Assembly (NCBI GenBank): GCA_902761535.1
Contig: CACWKS010000005.1
Location: 16,610 to 80,609, forward strand
Source: an uncultured Pseudomonadota bacterium
Lineage (GTDB): Bacteria; Pseudomonadota; Alphaproteobacteria; RF32; CAG-239
Length of the DNA: 64,000 bases
Direction of reading: 5' to 3'
Both the position numbers and the translations under genes were made by a program. Positions 35,980-43,343 of the stretch are shown here, piece after piece (position 1 is the first letter of the stretch; each line of letters opens with the position of its first letter). The notes under the pieces were generated by a model that saw nothing but the letters and a program-made list of their open reading frames with translations, did no database searches and had not been told where the DNA came from.

Positions 35980-36564
35980 TTATTGCTTATGCTCTTTGTA
36001 GATCTGACCGACAATTTCCGCCACCTCGGCTACCGTCTTCGTCGACCACGCCTGTGGAATTCGTGTGTTCACATCATATTTCAGATCATAAACATCGAGC
36101 CAATGCAAGGCTTCGATTATTACTTTTTTGAATTCGTCGGCATTGTCAATATGACACTCTTCAATCCGTGTCGCTTCGCCGGGCAAAGTAATCTTCTTAT
36201 CCTCCAAAATCTTGGAAATTCCATGTATTACCGCTTCGCTAATCTCATTAGCGGTTGCTCGTCCGTCGCTAACCCTGTTCATAGATTGCGACACTTTGTA
36301 GGATATCATCCTCTCCAACCTCATGGCAAATACATCTATGGTCTCAGATACCCATCTGGTATTGCCATAAACTTCCTCAACTTCGGAAGGAATAATCGGA
36401 GAAAGATCAAGCCCTTGCCTATAGGGACTCAGATCAACTTTTTGCAAGATGGGAACAATATCCGCCGCAGTTATACCGTTATCGGCAAGACTGTTCCACA
36501 TAAAAACAACTTGCTGATCAATTCCTTTGTGCTCGGCAATTGCTTTACGCATTGCCTCACGCAA
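35980..36564 (-). CDS. Hypothetical protein, possible 5' frameshift
   Basis: 194-aa soluble protein of unknown family, mostly helical (ETIDVFAMRLERMISYKVSQ, ANEISEAVIHGISKILEDKK). The last 60 residues, with NTRIPQAWSTKTVAEVAEIV, faintly resemble the end of an acyl-carrier-protein fold; this is weak. The start is uncertain: TTG at 36564 or ATG at 36552, neither with a clean ribosome-binding site. An ATG in another frame at about 36584 reads MNTFE and would join smoothly to the continuing frame if one base were added near 36571, so a sequencing or real frameshift is possible. Confidence 0.55.
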   Translation of the reverse strand: MREAMRKAIAEHKGIDQQVVFMWNSLADNGITAADIVPILQKVDLSPYRQGLDLSPIIPSEVEEVYGNTRWVSETIDVFAMRLERMISYKVSQSMNRVSDGRATANEISEAVIHGISKILEDKKITLPGEATRIEECHIDNADEFKKVIIEALHWLDVYDLKYDVNTRIPQAWSTKTVAEVAEIVGQIYKEHKQ

Positions 36565-36752
36565 TTGGGCACTTCAAACGTGTTCATAATTACTATAATT
36601 TTTTTATTTAACAATAATAAATTTTGTCCTATCAAATCTTATTTTTCACATTTTATCAAGTCTTAAAATTTTCTGACTATTCATAATCCACCCCGTTAAC
36701 GCCCATAACTTAATATTTATTAAATTTTACCATCATTATTCCAAAATTATGC

Positions 36753-36781
36753 TTGATTTATTTAAAATTAGGTGCTAAATA
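36753..36781 (+). promoter_or_regulatory. Promoter of greA
   Basis: TTGATT (36753-36758) and TAAATA (36776-36781) are 17 bases apart; transcription would start near 36788. The rest of the 300-base gap upstream (36565-36750) shows nothing clear. Confidence 0.5.
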
Positions 36782-36807
36782 ATGCATAACAATCAAAAAA
36801 ATTCGTT

Positions 36808-36840
36808 CTGTGCAGGTCTTATCCGCGCAGTTATTTTTTT
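36808..36840 (+). terminator. Terminator-like hairpin in the greA leader
   Basis: CTGTGC (36808-36813) pairs with GCGCAG (36825-36830), one G-U included, followed by TTATTTTTTT, all between promoter and start codon. It may attenuate greA and release a short RNA, as the GraL terminator does in E. coli. Confidence 0.5.
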
Positions 36841-36869
36841 ACACTTTTTAACAATTTGAGGTGAATAAA

Positions 36870-37343
36870 ATGGAAAAGATACCTTTGACCAAAGTCGGTT
36901 ATAATGCTTTGGAAGCTGAATTAAAAAACTTAAAAGGCGTTGAACGCCCCAATATTATTGCGGCTATCTCGGAAGCTCGCGCCCAAGGCGACTTATCCGA
37001 AAATGCCGAATATTCCGCCGCTAAAGAAAAGCAAAGTTTCATCGAAGGACGCATTCAGGATTTGGAAGCCGTCTTAAGCCGTGCCCAAGTTATTGATACA
37101 TCAAGCATCAACAGCAAAGTTATTCGTTTCGGCGCCACGGTTTTGGTTGCCGATGAAGATGACGATTCCGAACGCACTTATCAAATTGTCGGCGATTATG
37201 AAGCTGATATTGAAAAAAACAAAATTTCATTGTCTTCTCCTCTGGCCAAGGCCTTAATCGGCAAAGAAGAAGGAGATACTGCCGAATTTAAAGCTCCTTC
37301 GGGACAGAAATCTTTTGATATTTTGGAAGTTAAATATATTTAA
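36870..37343 (+). CDS. greA: Transcription elongation factor GreA
   Basis: Rescues backtracked RNA polymerase by stimulating transcript cleavage. The N-terminal coiled coil has IPLTKVGYNALEAELKNLKG and ISEARAQGDLSENAEY, whose tip Asp and Glu are the catalytic acidic residues. The C-terminal FKBP-like domain follows (YQIVGDYEADIEKNKISLSS, SPLAKALIGKEEGD). 157 aa from the ATG at 36870; the GTG three codons earlier forms part of the GAGGTG ribosome-binding site and is not used. Confidence 0.97.
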   Translation: MEKIPLTKVGYNALEAELKNLKGVERPNIIAAISEARAQGDLSENAEYSAAKEKQSFIEGRIQDLEAVLSRAQVIDTSSINSKVIRFGATVLVADEDDDSERTYQIVGDYEADIEKNKISLSSPLAKALIGKEEGDTAEFKAPSGQKSFDILEVKYI

Positions 37344-37369
37344 TTTTTCCATTTGCTTCTTATATAAAA

Positions 37370-37396
37370 AAGTGTCGTTCTACGGCACTTTTTTTA
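37370..37396 (+). terminator. Intrinsic terminator after greA
   Basis: An 8-bp stem with one G-U (37370-37377 with 37383-37390) is followed by a T run. It separates greA from the cysteine-rich mini-gene. Confidence 0.75.
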
Positions 37397-37413
37397 TTAT
37401 AAGGAGAAATATC

Positions 37414-37623
37414 ATGAAAGCTACCCGCACCCAAACCCCTGACGCCAATTTTTGCGATTGTGACGAAGACAACAATTGCGGCTGTTCTTATCCCAACAAC
37501 ACCGGCAAAGCCTCTTGCCAATATGCCAACCGTTATGCCGATTCCTGTCGTCGTGACGAACCTCAATATGATGTCTGTTCTTGCGATGACCAAGGCGATT
37601 GTGATTGTGAAAACGAGCAATAA
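37414..37623 (+). CDS. Ten-cysteine acidic mini-protein
   Basis: 69-aa product with ten Cys (14, 16, 22, 24, 35, 45, 55, 57, 63, 65) and many Asp/Glu. Two copies of the pattern C-x-C-x5-C-x-C frame the protein (CDCDEDNNCGC and CSCDDQGDCDC). There is no signal peptide, so it should stay in the reducing cytoplasm and bind metal like a metallothionein; that is inference. AAGGAG stands 7 bases before the ATG. The stop is 10 bases before trxB, so the two are almost surely cotranscribed. I do not recognise the family. Confidence 0.7.
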   Translation: MKATRTQTPDANFCDCDEDNNCGCSYPNNTGKASCQYANRYADSCRRDEPQYDVCSCDDQGDCDCENEQ

Positions 37624-37633
37624 AGACAAATAA

Positions 37634-38569
37634 ATGGCCGAATATCATCACAAAGTTTTAATTATCGGCTCCGGTCCCGCCGGATACACCGCTGCCATCT
37701 ATACTGCCCGTGCAGGGCTGAAGCCGTTATTAATATCCGGTGATGAAATCGGCGGACAACTGACCTTAAGTGCCGAAATCGAAAACTACTCCGGATTTTT
37801 TCCTTCCACTTCCAGCACTGAACTGATGGAAACCATGCACCGTCAAGCTGAAAAATTCGGTGTTGTCTTTATCAATGATACTATCGTTGAGGTTGATTTT
37901 CATCACCACCCTTTTGAATGTGTATCCGCCAATCACAATGTTTTTTATGCTCAAAGCATCATCATTGCCACCGGATCTTCTGCCCAATGGTTGAATACTC
38001 CGGATGAAAAAAAATTTCGCGGCCACGGACTTTCGGTTTGCGCCACTTGTGACGGATTTTTTTATCGCAACAAAGATGTGGCCGTCATCGGTGGCGGCAA
38101 TGCTGCAGTTGAAGAAGCTATTTATCTCACTCAATTTGCCCGCTCAATCACCCTTATCCACCGCCGTGACAAATTGCGTGCCGATAAAATTTTGCAGGAC
38201 AAACTTTCCGCCAATTCCAAAATCAATTTCAAATACAATTGCGTGGTTGAAGAAATACTAGGACAAGACGAGCCGACATCGCTCACCGGACTTAAATTAA
38301 AAAACATTAAAACCGATAAAAACGAAATCTTAAACATCGACGGAGCTTTTGTGGCTATAGGGCATATTCCCAACACTGCTGTTTTTCGTCATCAACTGGA
38401 ACTCGATAACAAAGGCTACATCAAAACCCTGCCCGACAGTTGTGCCACTTCGGTTAAAGGAATTTTCGCCGCCGGAGATGTTAAAGATCCGTTGTTTCGC
38501 CAAGCCATTATTGCCGCCGGCTCAGGCGCTCAAGCAGCTATCGAAGCCGGACGATTTCTCAATCAATAA
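37634..38569 (+). CDS. trxB: Thioredoxin reductase
   Basis: FAD enzyme that reduces thioredoxin with NADPH. FAD-binding GSGPAG at 12-17, redox-active CATC at 136-139, NADPH-binding GGGNAA at 153-158 and HRRDKLRA, and the C-terminal FAD motif GIFAAGDVKDPLFRQAIIAAGSG. 311 aa is normal. No strong ribosome-binding site precedes it, and translation may be coupled to the cysteine-rich mini-gene 10 bases upstream. Its end overlaps the convergent metK by 11 bases. Confidence 0.96.
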   Translation: MAEYHHKVLIIGSGPAGYTAAIYTARAGLKPLLISGDEIGGQLTLSAEIENYSGFFPSTSSTELMETMHRQAEKFGVVFINDTIVEVDFHHHPFECVSANHNVFYAQSIIIATGSSAQWLNTPDEKKFRGHGLSVCATCDGFFYRNKDVAVIGGGNAAVEEAIYLTQFARSITLIHRRDKLRADKILQDKLSANSKINFKYNCVVEEILGQDEPTSLTGLKLKNIKTDKNEILNIDGAFVAIGHIPNTAVFRHQLELDNKGYIKTLPDSCATSVKGIFAAGDVKDPLFRQAIIAAGSGAQAAIEAGRFLNQ

Positions 38570-39575
38570 TTGACTTAACAAAACTGTTGCGACACAATTG
38601 TGCAAATATCGGCTTATTCAAACCCAACTCTTTTATCAACTCAATCGGGGTTTTATCTATTACCAAATCCGAAGTTGTGATTTTACCCCTCTTAATATGT
38701 TTTACTACCGCACTGGGCAGGCAAGAACGCCCTATACAAGATGACAGATATACCAAACATTCATCATCATCCTGCAAATTTTTCACTGCCAATTTGCGTG
38801 CATACAAATTTAAAGTTACGTCTGCTTTCGAGCCGTCTTTGGTCCACGGACTGCCGCCGCCCACCGGACAAGCCGTCGAGTAAAAATCTACTGCCAATTT
38901 TCTTCCGGTAATTCCGCAATCGGCAATCGCCGAATGACAAGTATATCGCCCCGTTCCGTTGACAATTATATTCTTCGGTTTTTCACTCAAAGTTTTAATT
39001 ATAAAATGAGTCAAATCAACTTCTTCCAACATTGGCACCGCAGCAATTGCCGTTTCGATGTTTCCTTCATCATCTAAGGTGATTTGCGTTTTTATATCCA
39101 ATCCCAGACGCTTATCGTCTTTGGCTAAAGCATATAACTCATCATTCAGCTTGCGTGCCAAAAACAATTCGCGATTTATCAAACCTTCGCCTTGACAAGC
39201 ATAGCCGACAAACACTCCCTGATCACCCCAACCGTTCTGCTCCACGCCTTGACTGATCTCCGGTGACTGTTGACCTATCAGATTAACTGTTTTTATCTTA
39301 TCCGGCTCAAGCGCACAATTTTGCCAAACTTGGGCATACTCACGCGTATAACCGATTTCTGTTAAAGCCTGTAAAACATATTCATGCAAATTGCTTAAAT
39401 CAATCTTACCGGCAACTTCGCCGCCCAATACCACCGTATTGTCTTTTACCATCACTTCAACGGCATAACGCACGGATGCATCTTGTTCAATCATACGATC
39501 CAAAATATAACTGGAAATATAATCTGCCGTTTTATCGGGATGCCCCAACGACACAAATTCTGCTGTTTTTTTCAT
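38559..39575 (-). CDS. metK: S-adenosylmethionine synthetase, divergent
   Basis: Makes SAM from methionine and ATP. Conserved blocks: FVSLGHPDKTADYISSYILD, GWGDQGVFVGYAC, NGTGRYTCHSAIADCGITGR and GGGSPWTKDGSKADVT. At 338 aa it is about 45 residues shorter than typical bacterial MetK, and several blocks deviate (GHPDKTADY for GHPDKIADQ, CPVGGGSPW for GGGAF). Catalytic His12, Asp14 and the Lys of the later loop are kept. The ATG at 39575 has AAGGAG upstream. Its leader resembles a SAM-II riboswitch. It is divergent from apt-mtnN, genes for recycling SAM by-products. Confidence 0.9.
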   Translation of the reverse strand: MKKTAEFVSLGHPDKTADYISSYILDRMIEQDASVRYAVEVMVKDNTVVLGGEVAGKIDLSNLHEYVLQALTEIGYTREYAQVWQNCALEPDKIKTVNLIGQQSPEISQGVEQNGWGDQGVFVGYACQGEGLINRELFLARKLNDELYALAKDDKRLGLDIKTQITLDDEGNIETAIAAVPMLEEVDLTHFIIKTLSEKPKNIIVNGTGRYTCHSAIADCGITGRKLAVDFYSTACPVGGGSPWTKDGSKADVTLNLYARKLAVKNLQDDDECLVYLSSCIGRSCLPSAVVKHIKRGKITTSDLVIDKTPIELIKELGLNKPIFAQLCRNSFVKSIID

Positions 39576-39584
39576 AAATCTAAT

Positions 39585-39637
39585 CTCCTTATTTAGTCCT
39601 CTGTTGCGGGACAAGTCAGGTTAAATCCACATTTCGC
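39585..39637 (-). promoter_or_regulatory. metK: SAM-II-like riboswitch in the metK leader
   Basis: On the minus strand the short leader reads GTGGATTTAACC, then a short stretch including CTTGTCCCGC, then GACTAAAT directly before AAGGAG. GATTTAACC and the CTAAA beside the ribosome-binding site are conserved parts of SAM-II pseudoknots. TGTG/CGCA (or TGTGG/CCGCA) can form P1 and GTCC/GGAC a short P2. The P2 pairing is weaker than in known examples, so this is a candidate, not a firm call. Confidence 0.45.
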
Positions 39638-39642
39638 CTAAG

Positions 39643-39671
39643 GTATAATCGTAAAGATCATCCAAAGTCAA
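39643..39671 (-). promoter_or_regulatory. Promoter of metK
   Basis: On the minus strand TTGACT (39671-39666) and TTATAC (39648-39643) are 17 bases apart, placing the transcript start at about 39637. Confidence 0.55.
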
Positions 39672-39761
39672 GCCTAATTTTTTATTATCAAATAATTCTT
39701 GCTTTTATTTGCAAAATCTATCACAATAACGACATTCAAAATTTAAAAAAGAGGTATTGTC

Positions 39762-40283
39762 ATGTATGAAGAAATTCAAAAATATATCCGCGATGTCGCC
39801 GATTTTCCCAAAAAAGGAATTATTTTCAAAGATATCACGCCGGCATTGAATAACGGTCAATGTCTGCAACATATCGTTGACATGTTTTATAATCGTTTCA
39901 AGGGGGCAAAAATTGATAAAATAGCCGCTATCGAATCTCGCGGTTTTTTGCTCGGAGCACCGCTTGCATATAAACTTGGTTGCGGTATAATCTTATTGCG
40001 TAAACCAGGTAAATTACCATCCGAAAAAATCAAAGAATATTACGATTTGGAATATGGCTCTGCCGCTTTGGAAATTCACACCGACAGCATCAGAAACGGC
40101 GAAAGAATTTTATTGATTGACGATCTGCTAGCCACCGGTGGCACTACCGAAGCCGCTTGCAAACTCATCAAAAGACTTAACGGACAAATAGCCGCCATGA
40201 CCTTTTTAATTGAATTATCTTTTTTGGGTGGTGCCAAAAAACTTGCTCCTTACGGCGATATTGTCTCTTTTTTGAAGTATTAA
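39762..40283 (+). CDS. apt: Adenine phosphoribosyltransferase
   Basis: Converts adenine and PRPP to AMP. DFPKKGIIFKDITPAL is the adenine-recognition opening, AAIESRGFLLGAPLAY the central block, LLRKPGKLP the flexible loop, and ILLIDDLLATGGTT (117-129) the PRPP-binding motif. 173 aa is normal. GAGG lies before the ATG. The next gene makes adenine from methylthioadenosine, so substrate and product genes sit side by side. Confidence 0.96.
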   Translation: MYEEIQKYIRDVADFPKKGIIFKDITPALNNGQCLQHIVDMFYNRFKGAKIDKIAAIESRGFLLGAPLAYKLGCGIILLRKPGKLPSEKIKEYYDLEYGSAALEIHTDSIRNGERILLIDDLLATGGTTEAACKLIKRLNGQIAAMTFLIELSFLGGAKKLAPYGDIVSFLKY

Positions 40284-40307
40284 TTTAAGATTACGGAGCT
40301 GAAAAAA

Positions 40308-40982
40308 ATGATAGGAATTATTGTGGCTATGAGCAATGAGTTTGATTTACTGCTCAAACTCATGTCCGACCATCAAACTAAACAATTTAATCATCTTAAT
40401 TTCGCTATCGGCAAAATCCAAGGACAATCAATAGTTTTGATGCAAAGCGGTATGGGAAAGGTCTGTGCCGCCATTGCCGCTCGTGAAATGATTGGACAAT
40501 TTCATCCGCAATATATTATCAATACCGGTCTCGCCGGCGGATTGGACACCAAACTCAGTGTTATGGATATAGTGGTGGGTAAAGATGTGGTTTATCACGA
40601 TGTATGGTGCGGCGAAGGCAACCGATACGGACAAGTTCAAGGATTACCTGCCGTTTATCACGGCGATGACAATTTAGTAAAAAAAGCCGCCTCAATCACC
40701 TCTGATGTTAAAATAATTCCCGGACTTATAACCAGCGGAGATTATTTTGTCAGCTCTTTGGAAGATCTTAATAAAATCAAGCAAAACTTTCCCGATGGTT
40801 TGGCGGTTGATATGGAATCCGGTGCTATTGCCCAAACTTGTTATTTATACAACGTTCCGTTTTTATCCTTGCGCATTATCAGCGATACACCGGGAATTGA
40901 CAATCATTATCAACAATATCTTGATTTTTGGAACAAAGCTCCCGAAAAATCCTGTGAAATCATCCGTTGTTTAATCGAATAA
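40308..40982 (+). CDS. mtnN: 5'-methylthioadenosine/S-adenosylhomocysteine nucleosidase
   Basis: Hydrolyses methylthioadenosine and S-adenosylhomocysteine to adenine plus the ribosyl product. Family features: IGIIVAMSNEFDLL with the Glu at 11, INTGLAGGL, the SGDYF block near 143, DMESGAIAQ with Glu170, and the catalytic Asp193 in RIISDTPG. 224 aa is normal. GGAG is well placed. It follows apt by 24 bases and forms an operon with it, opposite metK: a compact SAM by-product salvage set. Confidence 0.93.
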   Translation: MIGIIVAMSNEFDLLLKLMSDHQTKQFNHLNFAIGKIQGQSIVLMQSGMGKVCAAIAAREMIGQFHPQYIINTGLAGGLDTKLSVMDIVVGKDVVYHDVWCGEGNRYGQVQGLPAVYHGDDNLVKKAASITSDVKIIPGLITSGDYFVSSLEDLNKIKQNFPDGLAVDMESGAIAQTCYLYNVPFLSLRIISDTPGIDNHYQQYLDFWNKAPEKSCEIIRCLIE

Positions 40983-40986
40983 AAAA

Positions 40987-41020
40987 GAGCCTGAGGCGTC
41001 AAGCCTCAGACTCTTTATTT
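40987..41020. terminator. Terminator after mtnN
   Basis: An 11-bp stem with one interior A-A mismatch (40987-40997 with 41003-41013), an A run to the left and TTTATTT to the right; it can act in both directions between convergent genes. Confidence 0.8.
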
Positions 41021-41403
41021 CCATAATTTCGTCTTTGGTTAATATGTATTGCGTTAATAACCAACCAACCGAATAACAGCAGTATCACATAGAAACCTGC
41101 CAGAACAAACCATCGACTGTTATTCATTGCAACTAAGTGGTTCATATAGTAGCTACAGGCCACTCCGGCAATTATTACACTCACCAACCAACAAATAATG
41201 TACTTATTCCAATTACATTTATAGGACTTAGGAGTGAAGATAATGCCCAATACCAATTGAATCGCCAATTGTGCCACAAAGACGAAATAACAAACGAGAA
41301 TCTTAGGAAAAACAGTTGCCAACCATACACATAAACCGCTGAAAATAACGGTAGTGAGCAGCAACCCGATTTCCCTTGCATTTTTCTTAAGAAATTTTTT
41401 CAT
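40999..41403 (-). CDS. Four-helix membrane protein, unknown
   Basis: 134-aa product with four hydrophobic segments (about residues 11-30, 34-57, 67-86 and 98-118) and a polar, basic C-terminus (NQRRNYGNKESEA). I do not recognise the family. Its stop codon lies inside the loop of the shared terminator. Upstream (41404-41480) nothing beyond AT-rich sequence is seen. Confidence 0.55.
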   Translation of the reverse strand: MKKFLKKNAREIGLLLTTVIFSGLCVWLATVFPKILVCYFVFVAQLAIQLVLGIIFTPKSYKCNWNKYIICWLVSVIIAGVACSYYMNHLVAMNNSRWFVLAGFYVILLLFGWLVINAIHINQRRNYGNKESEA

Positions 41404-41484
41404 ATAAATAATATTTAAGTTAATAATATCAAACTAAGCTGACTATAAATTATTAGTTTGTTTTGTCAAGAATATAAATCCCCA

Positions 41485-41603
41485 AAGTTCGGAGAATAGT
41501 GCAGATAAAGTCATTTATAGGAAAACCCGAAATTTTAGTGTACATAGAAGTACATGAATTTTTTGAGCTGCATTAAATCGCTTTAAACGTGTCGTTATCT
41601 CAG
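41485..41603. repeat. Long palindrome, copy 2 of the dispersed family
   Basis: Shares AATTTTAGTGTA, TACATGAATTTT and GAGCTGCATTAAATC with the copies at 33.3 and 55.9 kb, in the same orientation. The central stem TGTAC/GTACA is intact, but the outer arms are more degraded than in the other two. Confidence 0.75.
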
Positions 41604-41612
41604 TTTTTTATA

Positions 41613-41735
41613 AAAAGCTCGAATAGTGAGGCATATAATAAGAACAACCTTAAAAAGTACCGGAGCGTACTTTATGCGTACGTGAGGACACTTTTTAAGG
41701 TTGTTCTGTATTAGATGACCACTAGACGAGCTTTT
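41613..41735. repeat. 123-bp nested palindrome
   Basis: Outer arms AAAAGCTCG (41613-41621) and CGAGCTTTT (41727-41735). The inner arms (41642-41658 and 41690-41706) are perfectly complementary over 17 bp, and a small central hairpin CGTAC/GTACG closes the structure. The right edge is 2 bases from the stop codon of the minus-strand parvulin gene, as with the other long palindromes. It could end or stabilise that mRNA. Confidence 0.8.
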
Positions 41736-41737
41736 AC

Positions 41738-42541
41738 TTAGAGTTTATTGCCGGAAACATCATACTTCACAATATTCGCCTTATTCTGCAACCCTTTGAT
41801 AATATCGCTCATCGACTTTTTAGCTAACATCGCTTTGAGTTGCGGCTCAATTTTCTTAAAGTCTTCCGGTTTGGCATCACGAATATCTTCAACCAAAATG
41901 ACATGATAACCGAATTGAGTCTTTACCGGTGTTTTGCTGAATTGACCTTTTTTCATTGAGAATGCGGCATTGGCAAATTCCGGCACCATCATTTCTTTGG
42001 TAAAATAGCCTAAATCAGCCGGCTCTTTGGAATATTCCTTGGCTAATTTATCAAATTGTCCGGCATCATTCAACTTAGCAATAACTTCTTTGGCTTTTGC
42101 CTCGCTGTCAACCAAAATGTGTTTGGCTTTGACTTCCTTTTCGCCGTGGAAAGTTCCCTTGTAATCTTCATAAAGTTTTTTGACCGCTTTGTCATTAACT
42201 GCAGCCCGAACTTTTTTATCCAAATACATTTTGCGAGCCAATTCTTTTTTAGCTTCGGCTAATTGAGTAGCATATTCCGGCGATTCGGTAATTTTATCGG
42301 CTATTGCTGCTTGATAAACCATCTCTCCGTCAACAAAAATATCCAAAGTATTGGTATAGAACTCATCAAATGAAGCCTTTGCTTTAACCGCCGGATTCAT
42401 ATTGTAAGCCTCCTTAATATCAGCGACCTTGATTTGTTTGCCGTTCACAATCGCGGCAACACCGTCTTTGCCGGCAGCCTGAGCGTTAAACGCCGTCAAA
42501 GCACCAACCAAAGCCAAAGCTGTCATCATTTTTTTCATTTT
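41738..42541 (-). CDS. Exported parvulin-type peptidyl-prolyl isomerase, copy 1
   Basis: 267-aa SurA/PrsA-like folding factor. Signal peptide to FNAQA, an N-terminal chaperone segment (GVAAIVNGKQIKVADIKEAY and a helical region), then the parvulin domain with VKAKHILVDSEAKAKEVIAK, DLGYFTKEMMVPEFANAAFS and KTQFGYHVILVEDI. The ATG at 42541 has AAGGAG 8 bases upstream. It follows the XRE gene by 14 bases and is likely cotranscribed with it. Two related genes lie within 3.5 kb. Confidence 0.9.
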   Translation of the reverse strand, partial: KMKKMMTALALVGALTAFNAQAAGKDGVAAIVNGKQIKVADIKEAYNMNPAVKAKASFDEFYTNTLDIFVDGEMVYQAAIADKITESPEYATQLAEAKKELARKMYLDKKVRAAVNDKAVKKLYEDYKGTFHGEKEVKAKHILVDSEAKAKEVIAKLNDAGQFDKLAKEYSKEPADLGYFTKEMMVPEFANAAFSMKKGQFSKTPVKTQFGYHVILVEDIRDAKPEDFKKIEPQLKAMLAKKSMSDIIKGLQNKANIVKYDVSGNKL

Positions 42542-42555
42542 TCTATCTCCTTTTA

Positions 42556-42807
42556 TCAATTACAATCCGATAATTTTGTTTGTGCAATTTTGATATAGTC
42601 ACATAAATCCGCATCCATCGCGTCTGCTATCAACTTTAGTGTATATAAAGTCGGCCGACGATTATGATGTTGAATATAATTTAATGCCGTTTCAGAAATA
42701 CCAGATAACTGCGAAATTCTATAATTAGTCAGCCCTTGTTTATCTTTTTGTTCAAACAAAGCATCAACCACCATATCACTGAATATTTGAGCATCTCGTA
42801 TTTTCAT
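42556..42807 (-). CDS. XRE-family HTH regulator
   Basis: 83-aa protein with one Cro/CI-type HTH: GLTNYRISQLSGISETALNY followed by RRPTLYTLKLIADAMDADLCDY. It is upstream of the parvulin gene in the same direction and divergent from the HEPN-like gene, with a 22-bp palindrome between them, so it probably represses one or both units and itself. Confidence 0.85.
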   Translation of the reverse strand: MKIRDAQIFSDMVVDALFEQKDKQGLTNYRISQLSGISETALNYIQHHNRRPTLYTLKLIADAMDADLCDYIKIAQTKLSDCN

Positions 42808-42827
42808 ATTGAATGTTATAATTTAAC

Positions 42828-42862
42828 TTGACAATTTATAATACTAAACTATAGTTAAGTAT
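42828..42862 (+). promoter_or_regulatory. Promoter and palindromic operator between XRE and HEPN-like genes
   Basis: TTGACA (42828-42833) and TATAGT (42850-42855), 16 bases apart, form the HEPN-side promoter. A 22-bp palindrome at 42841-42862 (AACTATAGTT at the centre, ATACT/AGTAT at the edges, one mismatched pair) covers the -10 box, a good site for the adjacent XRE protein. Confidence 0.6.
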
Positions 42863-42891
42863 GAAATTAACTTTAACAAGGACTTATTTCC

Positions 42892-43341
42892 ATGATGTAT
42901 GATGATAAGTTTTTAACAGATTATGCAACTCGTATAAAAAAAATTTACGATGACAATATCAACTCTGATAACAATTTTACCCTAACATTCGGTTTATTTT
43001 GCGGGCTTATTTCCGTAATAGATAAAGAAGTCAGAAAAGAAATATTCTCCAAAATTGAATTGCCAAAATATATTAATCCGACAAAAAATAGCATATTACA
43101 AGACGAAAAAATTAAAACTGTAGCTATTATGCGTCATTTTCGCAACTCATTATGTCACTTCAAAGTAGACAGGCAACAAATTATTTCTGATAATCAAGGG
43201 AATATAATAAAAATTGTATTCAAAGACAAATACTTTAAAGAAAATAAAAAAATATGTAATTTTTCCTGCGAATTAAACATAGAAGAATTAAACAATTTTT
43301 TCAATTTTATACTAGAAAAAATTATCGTTTCAGGAAAATAA
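42892..43341 (+). CDS. HEPN-like protein
   Basis: 149-aa helical protein without signal peptide. MRHFRNSLCHFK holds Arg84 and His89 with four residues between, the R-x4-6-H catalytic motif of HEPN ribonucleases and toxins, with the usual Asn after Arg. The flanking helices fit the fold. The start has AAGGA upstream. It is divergent from an XRE regulator and 2 bases before a lipoprotein-parvulin gene. A toxin role is possible but not shown; HEPN proteins also serve as accessory or antiphage factors. Confidence 0.6.
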   Translation: MMYDDKFLTDYATRIKKIYDDNINSDNNFTLTFGLFCGLISVIDKEVRKEIFSKIELPKYINPTKNSILQDEKIKTVAIMRHFRNSLCHFKVDRQQIISDNQGNIIKIVFKDKYFKENKKICNFSCELNIEELNNFFNFILEKIIVSGK

Positions 43342-43343
43342 AG

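Noticed and set aside
35983..36666. 227-codon frame on the plus strand opposite the 194-aa gene
   Set aside because: Composition is that of an antisense shadow (many Phe, Cys, Asn, no domain signal); it lacks a ribosome-binding site, and the minus-strand frame has a terminator.
37360..37651. Minus-strand frames of 76-89 codons opposite the ten-cysteine gene
   Set aside because: The plus-strand frame has an excellent ribosome-binding site and operon context, while the minus frames run through the greA terminator.
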